From a bacterium (lineage in GTDB: Bacteria; Chloroflexota; Dormibacteria; Aeolococcales; Bog-877), in NCBI GenBank assembly GCA_021791415.1, contig JAJYWQ010000025.1, positions 1-54,712 on the forward strand: a stretch of 54,712 nucleotides of DNA. The letters run 5' to 3'. Positions 16,608-24,686 of the stretch are shown here, piece by piece. The notes beneath the pieces are model-generated. The model was given only the letters and a program-made list of their open reading frames with translations, did no database searches and was not told the DNA's origin. Every line of letters starts with the position of its first letter. Position 1 is the stretch's first letter. The position numbers and the translations under genes were made by a program.

Positions 16608-16889
16608 CTACCTCAGCCCGCCCGCCACGGCGGGAACGATGCTGATCTCGTCCTGGGGCTCCAGGGAGGTCTCCAGCCCGCCCGAGGTGCGGATGTCCTC
16701 ATCGTTGCGGTAGACGTTGACAAAGTGCCGAAGGGAGCCGTCGGCCTCGAAGAGCCGGGCCCGGAAACCGGGGAACCTGAGCTCCAGGTCGGCCAGGGCG
16801 GCGCCCACGGTGGCCCCCTGCACCTCGACCTCGGCCAGTCCGCCGGTGAGCTGGCGCAGGGGGCTGGGGATACGGATCTTGGTGCTCAT
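16608..16889 (-). CDS. cysO: CysO-like sulfur carrier protein with C-terminal extension
   Basis: A 93-residue ubiquitin-fold sulfur carrier. It resembles mycobacterial CysO: IPSPLRQLTGG near the start, RHFVNVYRNDEDIRTSGGLE in the middle and SIVPAVAGG at the end. Mycobacterial CysO ends at the di-glycine, whereas this protein continues with Leu-Arg before the stop (GGLR). The carboxylate needed for thiocarboxylation is therefore not exposed until the tail is removed. The JAMM protease gene at 33740-34234 is a plausible processor. The ATG at 16889 is preceded by AGGA; a TTG two codons upstream is less likely. Confidence 0.9.
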   Translation of the reverse strand: MSTKIRIPSPLRQLTGGLAEVEVQGATVGAALADLELRFPGFRARLFEADGSLRHFVNVYRNDEDIRTSGGLETSLEPQDEISIVPAVAGGLR

Positions 16890-16940
16890 TTTCAATCCTG
16901 GGTTGGACAGTTGGATGCTGCGGCGGGGTGCCGGGGATGC

Positions 16941-17342
16941 TCAGGCGGGAGTCGAGGGCGGAGCGGCCGCCGAGGCGTCCGTGGCCGCGATCACGACCGC
17001 GGTGCCGTAGGCGAGGATCTCGCTCACCCCGGGGGACAGCTCGTTGGAGTCGTAGCGCATGGCCAGCACCGCGTTGGCGCCGAGGGCGGCGGCGTGCTCG
17101 ACCATGAGGTCGAAGGCCTCCTGGCGGGCGTGGTCGCTCATGGTCATGTACACGGTCTGCCGGCCACCGACGAACTGCTGCAGGCCGGCCCCGATGTTGC
17201 CGACCACAGAGCGGGAGCGGATCATGAGGCCCCGGACCACGCCCAACTGGCGCACCACCCGATACCCGTCGAACCCGTTACCCGTGGTAACCCAGAGCGG
17301 GGGACGGTTGTGCCCGGTCTCCGGCTCCGGCTGGAAGCTCAT
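16941..17342 (-). CDS. YbjQ/UPF0145 family protein
   Basis: A 133-residue protein of the YbjQ (UPF0145) family, a pentameric fold sometimes called heavy-metal-binding, with no proven role. Family features are GYRVVRQLGVVRGLMIRSRS (residues 27-46), ARQEAFDLMVEHAAALGANAV near the middle and a final hydrophobic strand EILAYGTAVVI. A short Ala/Pro tail follows. The ATG overlaps the Nudix gene stop as ATGA, so both are probably translated from one message. Confidence 0.88.
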   Translation of the reverse strand: MSFQPEPETGHNRPPLWVTTGNGFDGYRVVRQLGVVRGLMIRSRSVVGNIGAGLQQFVGGRQTVYMTMSDHARQEAFDLMVEHAAALGANAVLAMRYDSNELSPGVSEILAYGTAVVIAATDASAAAPPSTPA

Positions 17343-18106
17343 TCGCGGAGTCTACCAGCCGGGCCCGCGGGGGCAGCGGGCAGCGTGATCTCCGGGCCGG
17401 GTACCGGGACCCGGTCCCCCATGCCCCTCAGCAGCTGGTCGTAGACGAACTGGGACCACGTCTCCATCTCCAGATACAGCACCTCGAGTTCGGATACCGC
17501 CAGCAGCCGCCCCTCGAGCTTCTCCTCCTCGCGCACGGTGACCCCCGCCGGGCCGGCTGTCACCATCACCAGGACTCCCAGGTGGACCCGGCCCACCTCC
17601 CCTGCGCCGTCCTTGATCAGCCCCACGAGCCGCCCTTGGGCGGGTGCGGGAGACACCACCTCCTCACCCCACTCCCTAAGGCATCCACGTAGGAAGGCCC
17701 CCTCGAGCGGCCCGTCCTCGGCGTTGATGTGGCCGCCAACCCCCAGGGTCACCTGACCGCGCAGTCGGCGCTCGCTGCCCCGGCCCAGCCGCCGCATGGT
17801 GAGCACCTTCTGGCCACAGCTCACCACCAGGTGGGGAATCAGCTGCTGCCAGCGATCGTCGCCCTCGACCTCGGCCCGGGGCAGGAAGCGCCCGTGGCGG
17901 GGGATGGCGGCGAGGACCTCGCTCACCCCTTCGAGGCGGATCCCGTGCCAGGGGACCGGTCCGAGGGCGACATCACGCGGCAGGACGAGCACCTCCTCCC
18001 TTCCCGCCAGTACTCCGACCGGGCTGGCAGAAGCCTTGGCCACCGGGGCTAACCCAACTCGCGGCGCACGGGCGGCATCTCTCGGTCCGACATCGAGCGT
18101 GAGCAT
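17339..18106 (-). CDS. Nudix-domain protein
   Basis: About 255 residues from the ATG at 18106, the first start that does not run into the divergent gene. A Nudix box is visible as GGHINAEDG followed by LREWGEEV, with the REx2EE core intact; its exact spacing differs slightly from G-x5-E-x7-REUXEEXGU. The N-terminal 70 residues (SPVGVLAGREEVLVLPRDVALG) are outside the Nudix fold. Similar two-part proteins in other bacteria are annotated as predicted phosphoesterases. The substrate is unknown. It is the first gene of the chain that continues to ybjQ. Confidence 0.75.
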   Translation of the reverse strand: MLTLDVGPRDAARAPRVGLAPVAKASASPVGVLAGREEVLVLPRDVALGPVPWHGIRLEGVSEVLAAIPRHGRFLPRAEVEGDDRWQQLIPHLVVSCGQKVLTMRRLGRGSERRLRGQVTLGVGGHINAEDGPLEGAFLRGCLREWGEEVVSPAPAQGRLVGLIKDGAGEVGRVHLGVLVMVTAGPAGVTVREEEKLEGRLLAVSELEVLYLEMETWSQFVYDQLLRGMGDRVPVPGPEITLPAAPAGPAGRLRE

Positions 18107-18156
18107 AGTGGGGTGGCTGCACCGCCGCCCCGCGAGGGGCGCGGCGCTACCCTGAC

Positions 18157-19401
18157 TTGGTGGCCCCACGCCCCGTGTTCGCCATCGCCGGAGGGGGCTT
18201 GGCCGCGGGCCGGGCGGTCGAGCGACTTCGGGAACTCGGCTTCGATGGCCGGCTGGTGCTGCTCACCGACGAGCCCCGCCTCCCCCATGAGCGCCCCCCG
18301 CTCTCCAAGCAGTACCTGAGAGGGAAGCTGGCCGAATCTCGGCTCCTGGTCCGGCCGGCAGCCTTCTACGCCGATTACGCCGTCGAGGTGAGGACCTCGA
18401 CCAGGGTGGCCGCGGTCTCCCCCTCTGACCGGACCCTCACCCTGACCGACGGAGAGCGGCTGCCATACGACAGGCTCCTGCTCGCCCTGGGCTCCGAGCC
18501 GGTCCGCCCGGCCATCCCGGGCGCCGACCTTCCGGGGGTGGCGACGCTCCGCACCGTCGAGGATGCCGACGGGATCCGCGAGCGGCTCCGCCCTGGGGCC
18601 AGCGTGCTGGTCCTGGGGGCCGGGTTTCTGGGCAGCGAGGTGGCTGCCACCGCGCGGGAGATGGGGTGCGAGGTTCACCTGGTGGAGGCCGGGGACCTTC
18701 CCCTGGGACCCCTGGGGTCGGTGGTGGCCGCCTGGGCCGCCGACCAGCACCGGGCGCACGGGGTGCACGTCCGGACCGCCACCACGGCGATCAGGTTCGA
18801 GGGCGCGGGACAGGTGGAGGCGGCGCTCCTGGGGGACGGGACCACAATTCCCTGCCAGCTGGTGGTGGCTGCGGTCGGAGCCCGTCCCCGGGTGCAGCTG
18901 GCCCAGATGGCCGGGCTCCAGGTGCGGGACGGGGTGCTGGTGGACGGCGCCTGCCGCACCTCGGCACCGGAGATCCTGGCCGCCGGGGACATCGCCCGCT
19001 TCCCGAGCCCGGGGGGCACCAAGCGATCAGAGCACTGGGACAACGCCCAGCTGCAGGGGCGCCACGCCGCCGAGGCCATGCTCGGCCCGGTACCGGACTT
19101 CTCCGCCCTCCCCTACGTCTGGACTGAGCTGTACGGCTCGACCGTCCAGCAGCTGGGGGAGTGGACACCGACACGTCCCGCTCTCGTGCGGGGCGACCCG
19201 GCCTCCGGCCGCTTCACCGCCCTGCAGCTGGACGGCGGCCGCTTGCTGGCCTGCGTCGCCGTGAATCAGTACCCGGCTCTCAAGTGGGCGCGACAGGTGA
19301 TGGAGTCGGGAACGATCCTCGACCCAGACAAGCTCGAGGAGGAGGGGCCGAGGGTGTGGTCGGAGCCATCGGCGGGGCCAATGACCATACACCTGGATTA
19401 G
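18157..19401 (+). CDS. FAD-dependent ferredoxin/rubredoxin-type reductase
   Basis: A 414-residue flavoprotein with two Rossmann motifs: FAIAGGGLAAGRAVERL (FAD, residues 8-24) and VLVLGAGFLGSEVAATARE (NAD(P)H, about 149-167). HERPPLSKQYLRGK is the family signature of putidaredoxin-reductase-like enzymes, and ILAAGDIARFP is the second FAD contact. The C-terminal region EHWDNAQLQGRHAAEAMLG and the small dimerisation domain are complete. The start is TTG at 18157 or GTG at 18160. No ferredoxin or oxygenase gene is adjacent, so its partner is unknown. Confidence 0.88.
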   Translation: MVAPRPVFAIAGGGLAAGRAVERLRELGFDGRLVLLTDEPRLPHERPPLSKQYLRGKLAESRLLVRPAAFYADYAVEVRTSTRVAAVSPSDRTLTLTDGERLPYDRLLLALGSEPVRPAIPGADLPGVATLRTVEDADGIRERLRPGASVLVLGAGFLGSEVAATAREMGCEVHLVEAGDLPLGPLGSVVAAWAADQHRAHGVHVRTATTAIRFEGAGQVEAALLGDGTTIPCQLVVAAVGARPRVQLAQMAGLQVRDGVLVDGACRTSAPEILAAGDIARFPSPGGTKRSEHWDNAQLQGRHAAEAMLGPVPDFSALPYVWTELYGSTVQQLGEWTPTRPALVRGDPASGRFTALQLDGGRLLACVAVNQYPALKWARQVMESGTILDPDKLEEEGPRVWSEPSAGPMTIHLD

Positions 19402-19415
19402 GACACCATGTCCTA
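19399..19415. promoter_or_regulatory. Inverted repeat before the fatty-acid genes
   Basis: TAGGACA and TGTCCTA form a perfect 7-bp inverted repeat around a 3-base centre. The left arm overlaps the reductase stop codon, and the repeat lies 70 bp upstream of fabF. No T-run follows, so a regulator site (lipid-responsive regulators bind such symmetric sites) is at least as likely as a terminator. A TATGCT about 9 bp before the fabF GTG could be a -10 box. Confidence 0.45.
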
Positions 19416-19485
19416 GGGTAGCCCATTCTTCTCAGTCAGGCGGGCCGATGCGATCCGAACACTTTGTCCCTATGCTGAGGGCTCA

Positions 19486-20763
19486 GTGACCGGTTCCGAC
19501 GGGGCGGGGTTGAGGGTGGCGATCACCGGCATGGGCTTGGTCACGCCCATCGGCACCGGGGTGGAGGCCGTCTGGGAAAGCCTGAGTCGGGGGCGCTCGG
19601 GGATCGGGCCGATAACCCAGTTCGACACCACCGGCTACCCCACGCGGATCGCCGGTGAGGTCCGGGACTTCGAGCCCGAGCTCTACATGGACCGCAAGAC
19701 GGCCCGCCACGTGGCCCGCTACTGCCAGCTGGGGCTGGCGGCGGCGCGCATGGCGGTGGAGGACAGCGGTCTGCGGCCCTCGACCATGGACCCGGACGCC
19801 GTCGGGGTGGTGCTGAGTTCCGGGGCCGGGGGGATGGAGGAGATCGAGCGCGGGCACCGGATGCTCATGGAACGGGGGGTCAGCCGGATCAGCCCCTTCA
19901 CCGCCCCCATGATGATCACCGACATCGCGGCCGGCCTGGTCGCCATTGAGCTCCAGGCCGGCGGCCCGAACTATGCGGTGGTGAGCGCCTGCGCCAGCAG
20001 TGGTCACGCCATCGCCGACGGCTTCGAGGTCATCCGCCGAGGCGATGCGGTGGCGATGATCGCCGGCGGGGCCGAGGCATCCCTCACCCCGCTCATGATC
20101 GGCGCCTTCTGCCAGCTCAGCGCCATGAGCCGGCGCAACCAGGACCCGGCCGCTGCCTCCCGACCCTTCGACGTGGGTCGGGACGGTTTCGTGATGTCCG
20201 AGGGGGCGGCGGTCCTGGTGCTGGAGGAGATGGGCCATGCGGCCTCCCGGGGAGCTCGGATCTGGGGAGAGGTGCTGGGGGCGGGCGCCAGCGCTGACAT
20301 GTACCACTTCACCGCCCCAGACCCGGAGGGCAGGGGCGCCGCCCGGGCGATGCGGGCCGCCCTGCGCAAGGCGGGGATCGGGCCGGAGGACGTGGACTAC
20401 GTCAACGCCCACGGGACTTCGACTCAGCTCGGCGACATCGCCGAAACCCTGGCCCTCCACCAGGTTCTGGGGGAGCGGGCGCGGAGCGTACCGGTGAGCT
20501 CCACCAAGTCGATGACCGGGCACCTGCTGGGAGCGGCCGGGGCCATCGAGGCCGCCGCCTGCGTGCTGGCGATGGACCGGGGGCTGGTGCCACCCACCAT
20601 CAATCTGGAAGATCAGGACCCACAATGCGACCTCGACTACGTCCCCAACCGGGCCCGGCCGGCCGAAGTGCGCGTCTCGCTCTCGAACTCCTTCGGGTTC
20701 GGAGGACACAACGCCAGCCTGGTTTTGGGGCGGGGCCCGTCAGCCAACGCCAAAGGAGCGTGA
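19486..20763 (+). CDS. fabF: 3-oxoacyl-ACP synthase II (FabF)
   Basis: This condensing enzyme elongates acyl-ACP in type II fatty-acid synthesis. The 425-residue protein has the active-site cysteine in VVSACASSGHAIADG (about residue 169). The two catalytic histidines are in NAHGTSTQLGD and KSMTGHLLGAAGAIEA, and the protein ends with the SLSNSFGFGGHNASLV glycine-rich motif. GTG start. It heads a four-gene operon with acpP, fabD and fabG; fabH is not in the window. Confidence 0.96.
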   Translation: MTGSDGAGLRVAITGMGLVTPIGTGVEAVWESLSRGRSGIGPITQFDTTGYPTRIAGEVRDFEPELYMDRKTARHVARYCQLGLAAARMAVEDSGLRPSTMDPDAVGVVLSSGAGGMEEIERGHRMLMERGVSRISPFTAPMMITDIAAGLVAIELQAGGPNYAVVSACASSGHAIADGFEVIRRGDAVAMIAGGAEASLTPLMIGAFCQLSAMSRRNQDPAAASRPFDVGRDGFVMSEGAAVLVLEEMGHAASRGARIWGEVLGAGASADMYHFTAPDPEGRGAARAMRAALRKAGIGPEDVDYVNAHGTSTQLGDIAETLALHQVLGERARSVPVSSTKSMTGHLLGAAGAIEAAACVLAMDRGLVPPTINLEDQDPQCDLDYVPNRARPAEVRVSLSNSFGFGGHNASLVLGRGPSANAKGA

Positions 20764-20767
20764 ACAG

Positions 20768-21040
20768 GTGAGCGCTACAGACCCGGCCCCCGCAGGGGAG
20801 CCACTCGACTTCTCGGAACTCCAGCGCATGGCGGGCGAGATCCTGGGCGTGGACCCCGACCGCGTCCAGCTGGATGTCAGTTTCGCTCGCGATCTGGCCG
20901 CAGACTCGCTCGATCTCGTGGAGCTGATCATGGCCATCGAGGACCGCTACCAGGTGTCCCTCCCCCCAGAGCGGCTGGAGGGGATGCGCAAGGTGGGGGA
21001 TCTCTGGGAATTCCTCCAGGAGCAGCACGGAGCGGCGTGA
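20768..21040 (+). CDS. acpP: Acyl carrier protein
   Basis: A 90-residue carrier protein. The phosphopantetheine serine is in ADSLDLVELIMAIEDRY (Ser about residue 40), matching the DSL motif. It has a 20-residue N-terminal extension (SATDPAPAGEPLDFSELQR) relative to typical 77-residue ACPs. GTG start 4 bp after fabF; the stop overlaps the fabD start by 4 bp. It is placed between ketosynthase and malonyltransferase genes, as expected for the primary fatty-acid ACP. Confidence 0.94.
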   Translation: MSATDPAPAGEPLDFSELQRMAGEILGVDPDRVQLDVSFARDLAADSLDLVELIMAIEDRYQVSLPPERLEGMRKVGDLWEFLQEQHGAA

Positions 21041-21993
21041 CCGTCTCCCACCCGCTCCCCATCCTCCTCGGCCCGCTGGCCCTGCTCTTCCCCGGCCAGG
21101 GGGTGCAGCGCCTGGGAATGGGCCGAGATCTCGACCGCCTCTTCCCGGCGGCCCGGGCCGCGCTCCAGCGGGCCGAGGAGGTGCTGCACATGCCGGTGCG
21201 CCGCCTCTGCTTCGAAGGACCCGCGGAGGAGCTCTTCCGCACCGAGAACATCCAGCCCTGCGTGGTCGCCGTTTCCTATGCCGCCCACCAGGCCTTCAGG
21301 GAGAGATTTGGGGAGGTCGAGGTGGAAGCGGTCGCCGGCCACAGCCTCGGGGAGATCAGCGCCTGCGCCGCCTCCGGGGCTTTCAGCTGGGATGAGGCAC
21401 TCCTGCTGGTCAGGGAACGCGGCCGGCTGATGGCCGCCGCGGCGGAGACCAGCCCCGGGCGAATGCTCGCGATCGTCGGGCTGGACGAGGATCTAGTCCA
21501 GGAGATCCGCTCGGAGGCCGGCAGCCAGGGTGGCATCTGGATGGCCAATCTGAACTCGCCGAACCAGTTCATCCTGAGTGGAGAGGCGGCGGCCATCTCC
21601 CGAGCCGAGGAGATGGCCAACCGGGCCGGAGCACGGCGGGTGACCGTCCTGGAGATCCCGCTGGCAGCCCACTCCCCCCTCATGGCCCGGGCAGCCCTGG
21701 CGCTGGCCGAAAAGGTCCGGCAGCTGCCCATCCGTCCACCCGTGATCCCCCTGGTGGCCAACGGCAGCGGTCTGGTGTTGCGTTCGGCCCGCTCCCTCCG
21801 CTCCGAACTCCAGGGCCACCTGCTGAGGCCGGTGCAGTGGGCTCGGACCATGGCGGCCCTGCAGCGACTCCGCGTGGCCACTGTGGTGGAACTCGGGCCG
21901 GGACGCGTTCTCGCCAGCCTGGCTGCCAAGCACATGGCCGGGGTCTCGACCTGGAACGCGGACGAGCTCCTGGTCGAGCCGGAGCTGGGCTAG
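21037..21993 (+). CDS. fabD: Malonyl-CoA-ACP transacylase (FabD)
   Basis: FabD transfers malonyl groups from CoA to ACP. The 318-residue protein has LLFPGQGVQRLGMGRDL near the N-terminus, the nucleophile in AGHSLGEISACAASG (Ser about residue 104), a conserved arginine in LLLVRERGRLM and the catalytic histidine in IPLAAHSPLM. The C-terminal segment VVELGPGRVLASL is typical. The GTG start overlaps the acpP stop, indicating translational coupling. Confidence 0.95.
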   Translation: MTVSHPLPILLGPLALLFPGQGVQRLGMGRDLDRLFPAARAALQRAEEVLHMPVRRLCFEGPAEELFRTENIQPCVVAVSYAAHQAFRERFGEVEVEAVAGHSLGEISACAASGAFSWDEALLLVRERGRLMAAAAETSPGRMLAIVGLDEDLVQEIRSEAGSQGGIWMANLNSPNQFILSGEAAAISRAEEMANRAGARRVTVLEIPLAAHSPLMARAALALAEKVRQLPIRPPVIPLVANGSGLVLRSARSLRSELQGHLLRPVQWARTMAALQRLRVATVVELGPGRVLASLAAKHMAGVSTWNADELLVEPELG

Positions 21994-21995
21994 CT

Positions 21996-22724
21996 GTGGA
22001 CCTGGACCTGAGCGGTCGGCGGGCCTTGGTGACCGGAGGCGGCAAGGGAATCGGGGCTGCGGTGGCGAGGGAACTCGCAGCCATGGGAGCCGAGGTGGTG
22101 ATCAACTTCCGCACCGACCGCGATGCCGCGGAGGCAGTGGCAGCCGAGATACCGGGATCCAGGCTCCAACAGGCGGACGTGGGAGACCCCGCGCAGGTCG
22201 CCGAGTTGTTCGCCAGCTCTGGCCCCTTCCACGTGGTGGTCAACAACGCCGGCATCCTGAGGGACCGGCTGCTGCTCCGGATGAGCACCGAGGACTGGGA
22301 CCAGGTGCTGAGGACCGACCTCTCCGCCGCCTTCCATGTGACCAAGGCGGCGGTTCCCCAGATGATGCGGTCCAGGTGGGGGCGGATCGTGAACGTGACC
22401 TCGATCGTGGGGCTGGGGGGAAACCCCGGTCAGGCCAACTACGCCGCCGCCAAGGCGGGGCTGGTGGGACTCACCAAGTCCGTGGCCAAGGAGCTGGGCA
22501 CCCGAGGAATCACCTGTAACGCGGTCGCTCCCGGCTATGTGCGCACCGAGCTGACCAACAGCTCGCTTAGTGAGGAGATGCTGCAGGAGCTGGTCCGAAT
22601 GACGCCGCTGCGGCGCGAGGGAACCGTGGCCGAGATCGCCGCCGCGGTGGCGTTCCTCTGCAGCCCGGCCGCCTCGTTCATCACCGGGGAGGTTCTGGTG
22701 GTGGATGGGGGACTCTCCGCCTGA
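21996..22724 (+). CDS. fabG: 3-oxoacyl-ACP reductase (FabG)
   Basis: An NAD(P)H-dependent short-chain reductase of 242 residues. The cofactor motif TGGGKGIGAAVARELA begins at about residue 11, NNAGILRD follows, and the catalytic Ser and the YxxxK pair are in VNVTSIVG and NYAAAKAG. The C-terminal GEVLVVDGGLSA is characteristic. I chose the GTG two bases after the fabD stop; longer upstream readings lie within fabD. It closes the fab operon; about 100 bp without genes follow. Confidence 0.95.
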   Translation: MDLDLSGRRALVTGGGKGIGAAVARELAAMGAEVVINFRTDRDAAEAVAAEIPGSRLQQADVGDPAQVAELFASSGPFHVVVNNAGILRDRLLLRMSTEDWDQVLRTDLSAAFHVTKAAVPQMMRSRWGRIVNVTSIVGLGGNPGQANYAAAKAGLVGLTKSVAKELGTRGITCNAVAPGYVRTELTNSSLSEEMLQELVRMTPLRREGTVAEIAAAVAFLCSPAASFITGEVLVVDGGLSA

Positions 22725-22823
22725 CCTGATCTGCCGCGGCCGGCCCACCTGTTTCGATCTGGCGGCACTCCCCGGCGCCTGTCGCCGCGGCGGATCGCAA
22801 AGACAGCGCCACCGGGTCCGGAG

Positions 22824-23276
22824 TCATCGCTGGGCGCTCGAGGCGACCTGCTGATCGGCGGCGGCGGCCAAGGCGGCGACGATGTCAGGGTAGAGGCTGG
22901 CCAGTTTGCGCCGCACCAAGGTGCCCATGAGCGTCCGATCCCAGGATGCTCCCCAGCGGATCAAGGTGCCGCCCGAAGGAGTTGGCGTGAGGGTCACCTC
23001 CGCCCGGTAGTTCTTCACCGGGAGGCCACTCACCACCTTGTAGGCGACGCGTCGGGGCTCGTCGACCCCGAGGATCTGCTCGACGCTGGTGGTGCGCCGA
23101 CCGTAGCGGAACCACTGGACCGAGCCCTCTCGCGACGGGCCGGGGGAAGGTGGACGGTAGCCGCCGTCGATCCACGGGCCCCACTGGGGATAGCTGTTCG
23201 CGTTGGCCACGAGCGCCCACACGACCTCGGGGCCGGCTCGGGTCGTCCCTTGAGCTCGCACCGACAGCTGGCTCAT
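22824..23276 (-). CDS. SRPBCC/polyketide-cyclase-like protein
   Basis: A 150-residue START-like (SRPBCC) protein. The N-terminal strand-helix pattern VRAQGTTRAGPEVVWALVANANSYPQWGPW is typical of these hydrophobic-ligand-binding folds, as is the strand VTLTPTPSGGTLIRWGASW in the second half. No catalytic residues can be named. It is divergent from the TetR gene across 41 bp that hold two operator-like palindromes, so its expression is very probably controlled by that regulator. Confidence 0.8.
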   Translation of the reverse strand: MSQLSVRAQGTTRAGPEVVWALVANANSYPQWGPWIDGGYRPPSPGPSREGSVQWFRYGRRTTSVEQILGVDEPRRVAYKVVSGLPVKNYRAEVTLTPTPSGGTLIRWGASWDRTLMGTLVRRKLASLYPDIVAALAAAADQQVASSAQR

Positions 23277-23294
23277 CTGACGTGCCTCCTTTGT

Positions 23295-23323
23295 GTACCA
23301 TCTGGTACGGTTACCACATGGTA
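23295..23323. promoter_or_regulatory. Two TetR-type operators in the divergent promoter region
   Basis: GTACCA-TC-TGGTAC (23295-23308) is a perfect 14-bp inverted repeat. TACCA-CA-TGGTA (23312-23323) is a second copy, and its centre overlaps the tetR ATG. The centres are 16 bp apart. They sit between the start of the SRPBCC gene and the TetR gene, as expected for an autoregulated divergent pair. Confidence 0.78.
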
Positions 23324-23902
23324 CGGCCTGCAGTGGTCACCTCACAAGCCAGGGAGCGCCTGCTCCACGCCGCCGTCGAGCACGCTCTCGACCAGGGGAT
23401 CGTGGATCTGAGCCTCCGTGAGATCGCCGCGGCGATCGGCACGAGCCACCGGATGCTCATCTACCACTTCGGGTCACGGGAGGGTCTGCTCGTGGCCATC
23501 GTGCGCGAAGTGGAGCTGCGCGAACGTCACAGCCTCGGAGCCGGTCCTGTGTCGGTCGCGGACGCGCGCCGACAGTGGGCTCACCTGGCCGATCCGTCCC
23601 TGCGCTCACAGGAGCGTCTGTTCTTCGAGATCTACGCGCACGCGCTGTTGGGTCGCCCGGGTACCGAGGGCTTCTTGGCGGAGGCGGTCGACGGATGGAT
23701 CTCTTCCGTGAAGGCCTTGATGGTCGACGCCAAGATCGACGATGAGGATGCCCAGGTGCTCGCCCGCCTCGGTTTGGCTGTGACCAGGGGCCTGCTGCTC
23801 GACCTGTTGGCGACTGGCGACGCGGCCGGGACCACCCGCGCGTTCCATCTGTTCACCGAGCTTCTCGATCAGGCGCCGGCCCCCGACGGGGGCCACGAGT
23901 GA
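23318..23902 (+). CDS. TetR-family transcriptional regulator
   Basis: A 194-residue regulator. The HTH lies at about residues 28-50 (LSLREIAAAIGTSHRMLIYH), followed by FGSREGLLVAI. The C-terminal ligand domain is all-helical. The ATG at 23318 lies inside the second palindrome; longer readings overlap the divergent gene and the first operator. The probable targets are itself and the SRPBCC gene. Its 3' end overlaps the convergent trpA end by 50 bp. Confidence 0.9.
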   Translation: MVRPAVVTSQARERLLHAAVEHALDQGIVDLSLREIAAAIGTSHRMLIYHFGSREGLLVAIVREVELRERHSLGAGPVSVADARRQWAHLADPSLRSQERLFFEIYAHALLGRPGTEGFLAEAVDGWISSVKALMVDAKIDDEDAQVLARLGLAVTRGLLLDLLATGDAAGTTRAFHLFTELLDQAPAPDGGHE

Positions 23903-24686
23903 GCTCGGGGCGGCCACAGAGCTCGGCCACGACCTCCCGCACGGCGGCCGAGGGGTCGTCTTCCCCAGCGGCCTCGACGAGGCGGCTGCCGACCGCCACC
24001 CCGTCCGCGAGTCCGCTCAGTGAGACCACCTGGGCGCGCCGCCGGACCCCGAACCCCAGGACCAGCGGACGGTCGCTGAGGGCTCGAACGCGCTCCAGCA
24101 GGGCGGCCCCCTCCGTAGGTTCCCCCGTCCCGGTGACCCCGGTCCGGGAAACGCAGTAGACAAAGCCGGTGGCACGGGCGGCGGCCATGGCCAGCCGCCG
24201 GTCCGGAGTGGTGGGAGCCACCATGGTGCACAGGGCCAGCCCGGCTCGTGAGGCGGCCCCCTCCAGCTCATCCATCTCCTCCAGAGGGAGGTCGGGAACC
24301 AGGAGGGAGTCCACCCCGGCGGCCGCAGCGGCCTGGCAGAACTCCTGCAAACCAAACTGTGCCACAGGGTTCAGGTAGGTCATGCAGACCACCGGAACTC
24401 GCAGCCCCCGTGTCCGGGCCTTGGCCACCTGGGCCAGGGCGACCCGGGTGGTCATCCCGCGGGCCAGGGCCTGGCGGCCGGCCGCCTGGATCGTAGGGCC
24501 GTCGGCGAGGGGATCGGAGTGGGGAATGCCGACCTCGATGAGCGCCCCGCCGCCGGCCTCTGCCGCCAGCAGCAGGTCGGCGGTTGTCTCCGGGTCCGGG
24601 AACCCCGCCATCAGATAGGGACATACCCGCGGCTCGCCGCCCGACCTGGGCAGCGCGGCGAGGATCGCGTCGCCCGGCGAGCTCAA
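23853..24686 (-). CDS. trpA: Tryptophan synthase alpha chain
   Basis: TrpA cleaves indole-3-glycerol phosphate and channels indole to TrpB. The 277-residue TIM barrel shows [12 protein letters not shown], the catalytic glutamate in [19 protein letters not shown] (split here), the aspartate in [10 protein letters not shown] and the phosphate-binding [11 protein letters not shown] and VAVGSRLVE. The TTG start at 24686 overlaps the trpB stop as TTGA; longer readings go into trpB. It is the last gene of the trp operon. Confidence 0.95.
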   Translation of the reverse strand: MSSPGDAILAALPRSGGEPRVCPYLMAGFPDPETTADLLLAAEAGGGALIEVGIPHSDPLADGPTIQAAGRQALARGMTTRVALAQVAKARTRGLRVPVVCMTYLNPVAQFGLQEFCQAAAAAGVDSLLVPDLPLEEMDELEGAASRAGLALCTMVAPTTPDRRLAMAAARATGFVYCVSRTGVTGTGEPTEGAALLERVRALSDRPLVLGFGVRRRAQVVSLSGLADGVAVGSRLVEAAGEDDPSAAVREVVAELCGRPELTRGPRRGPAPDREAR

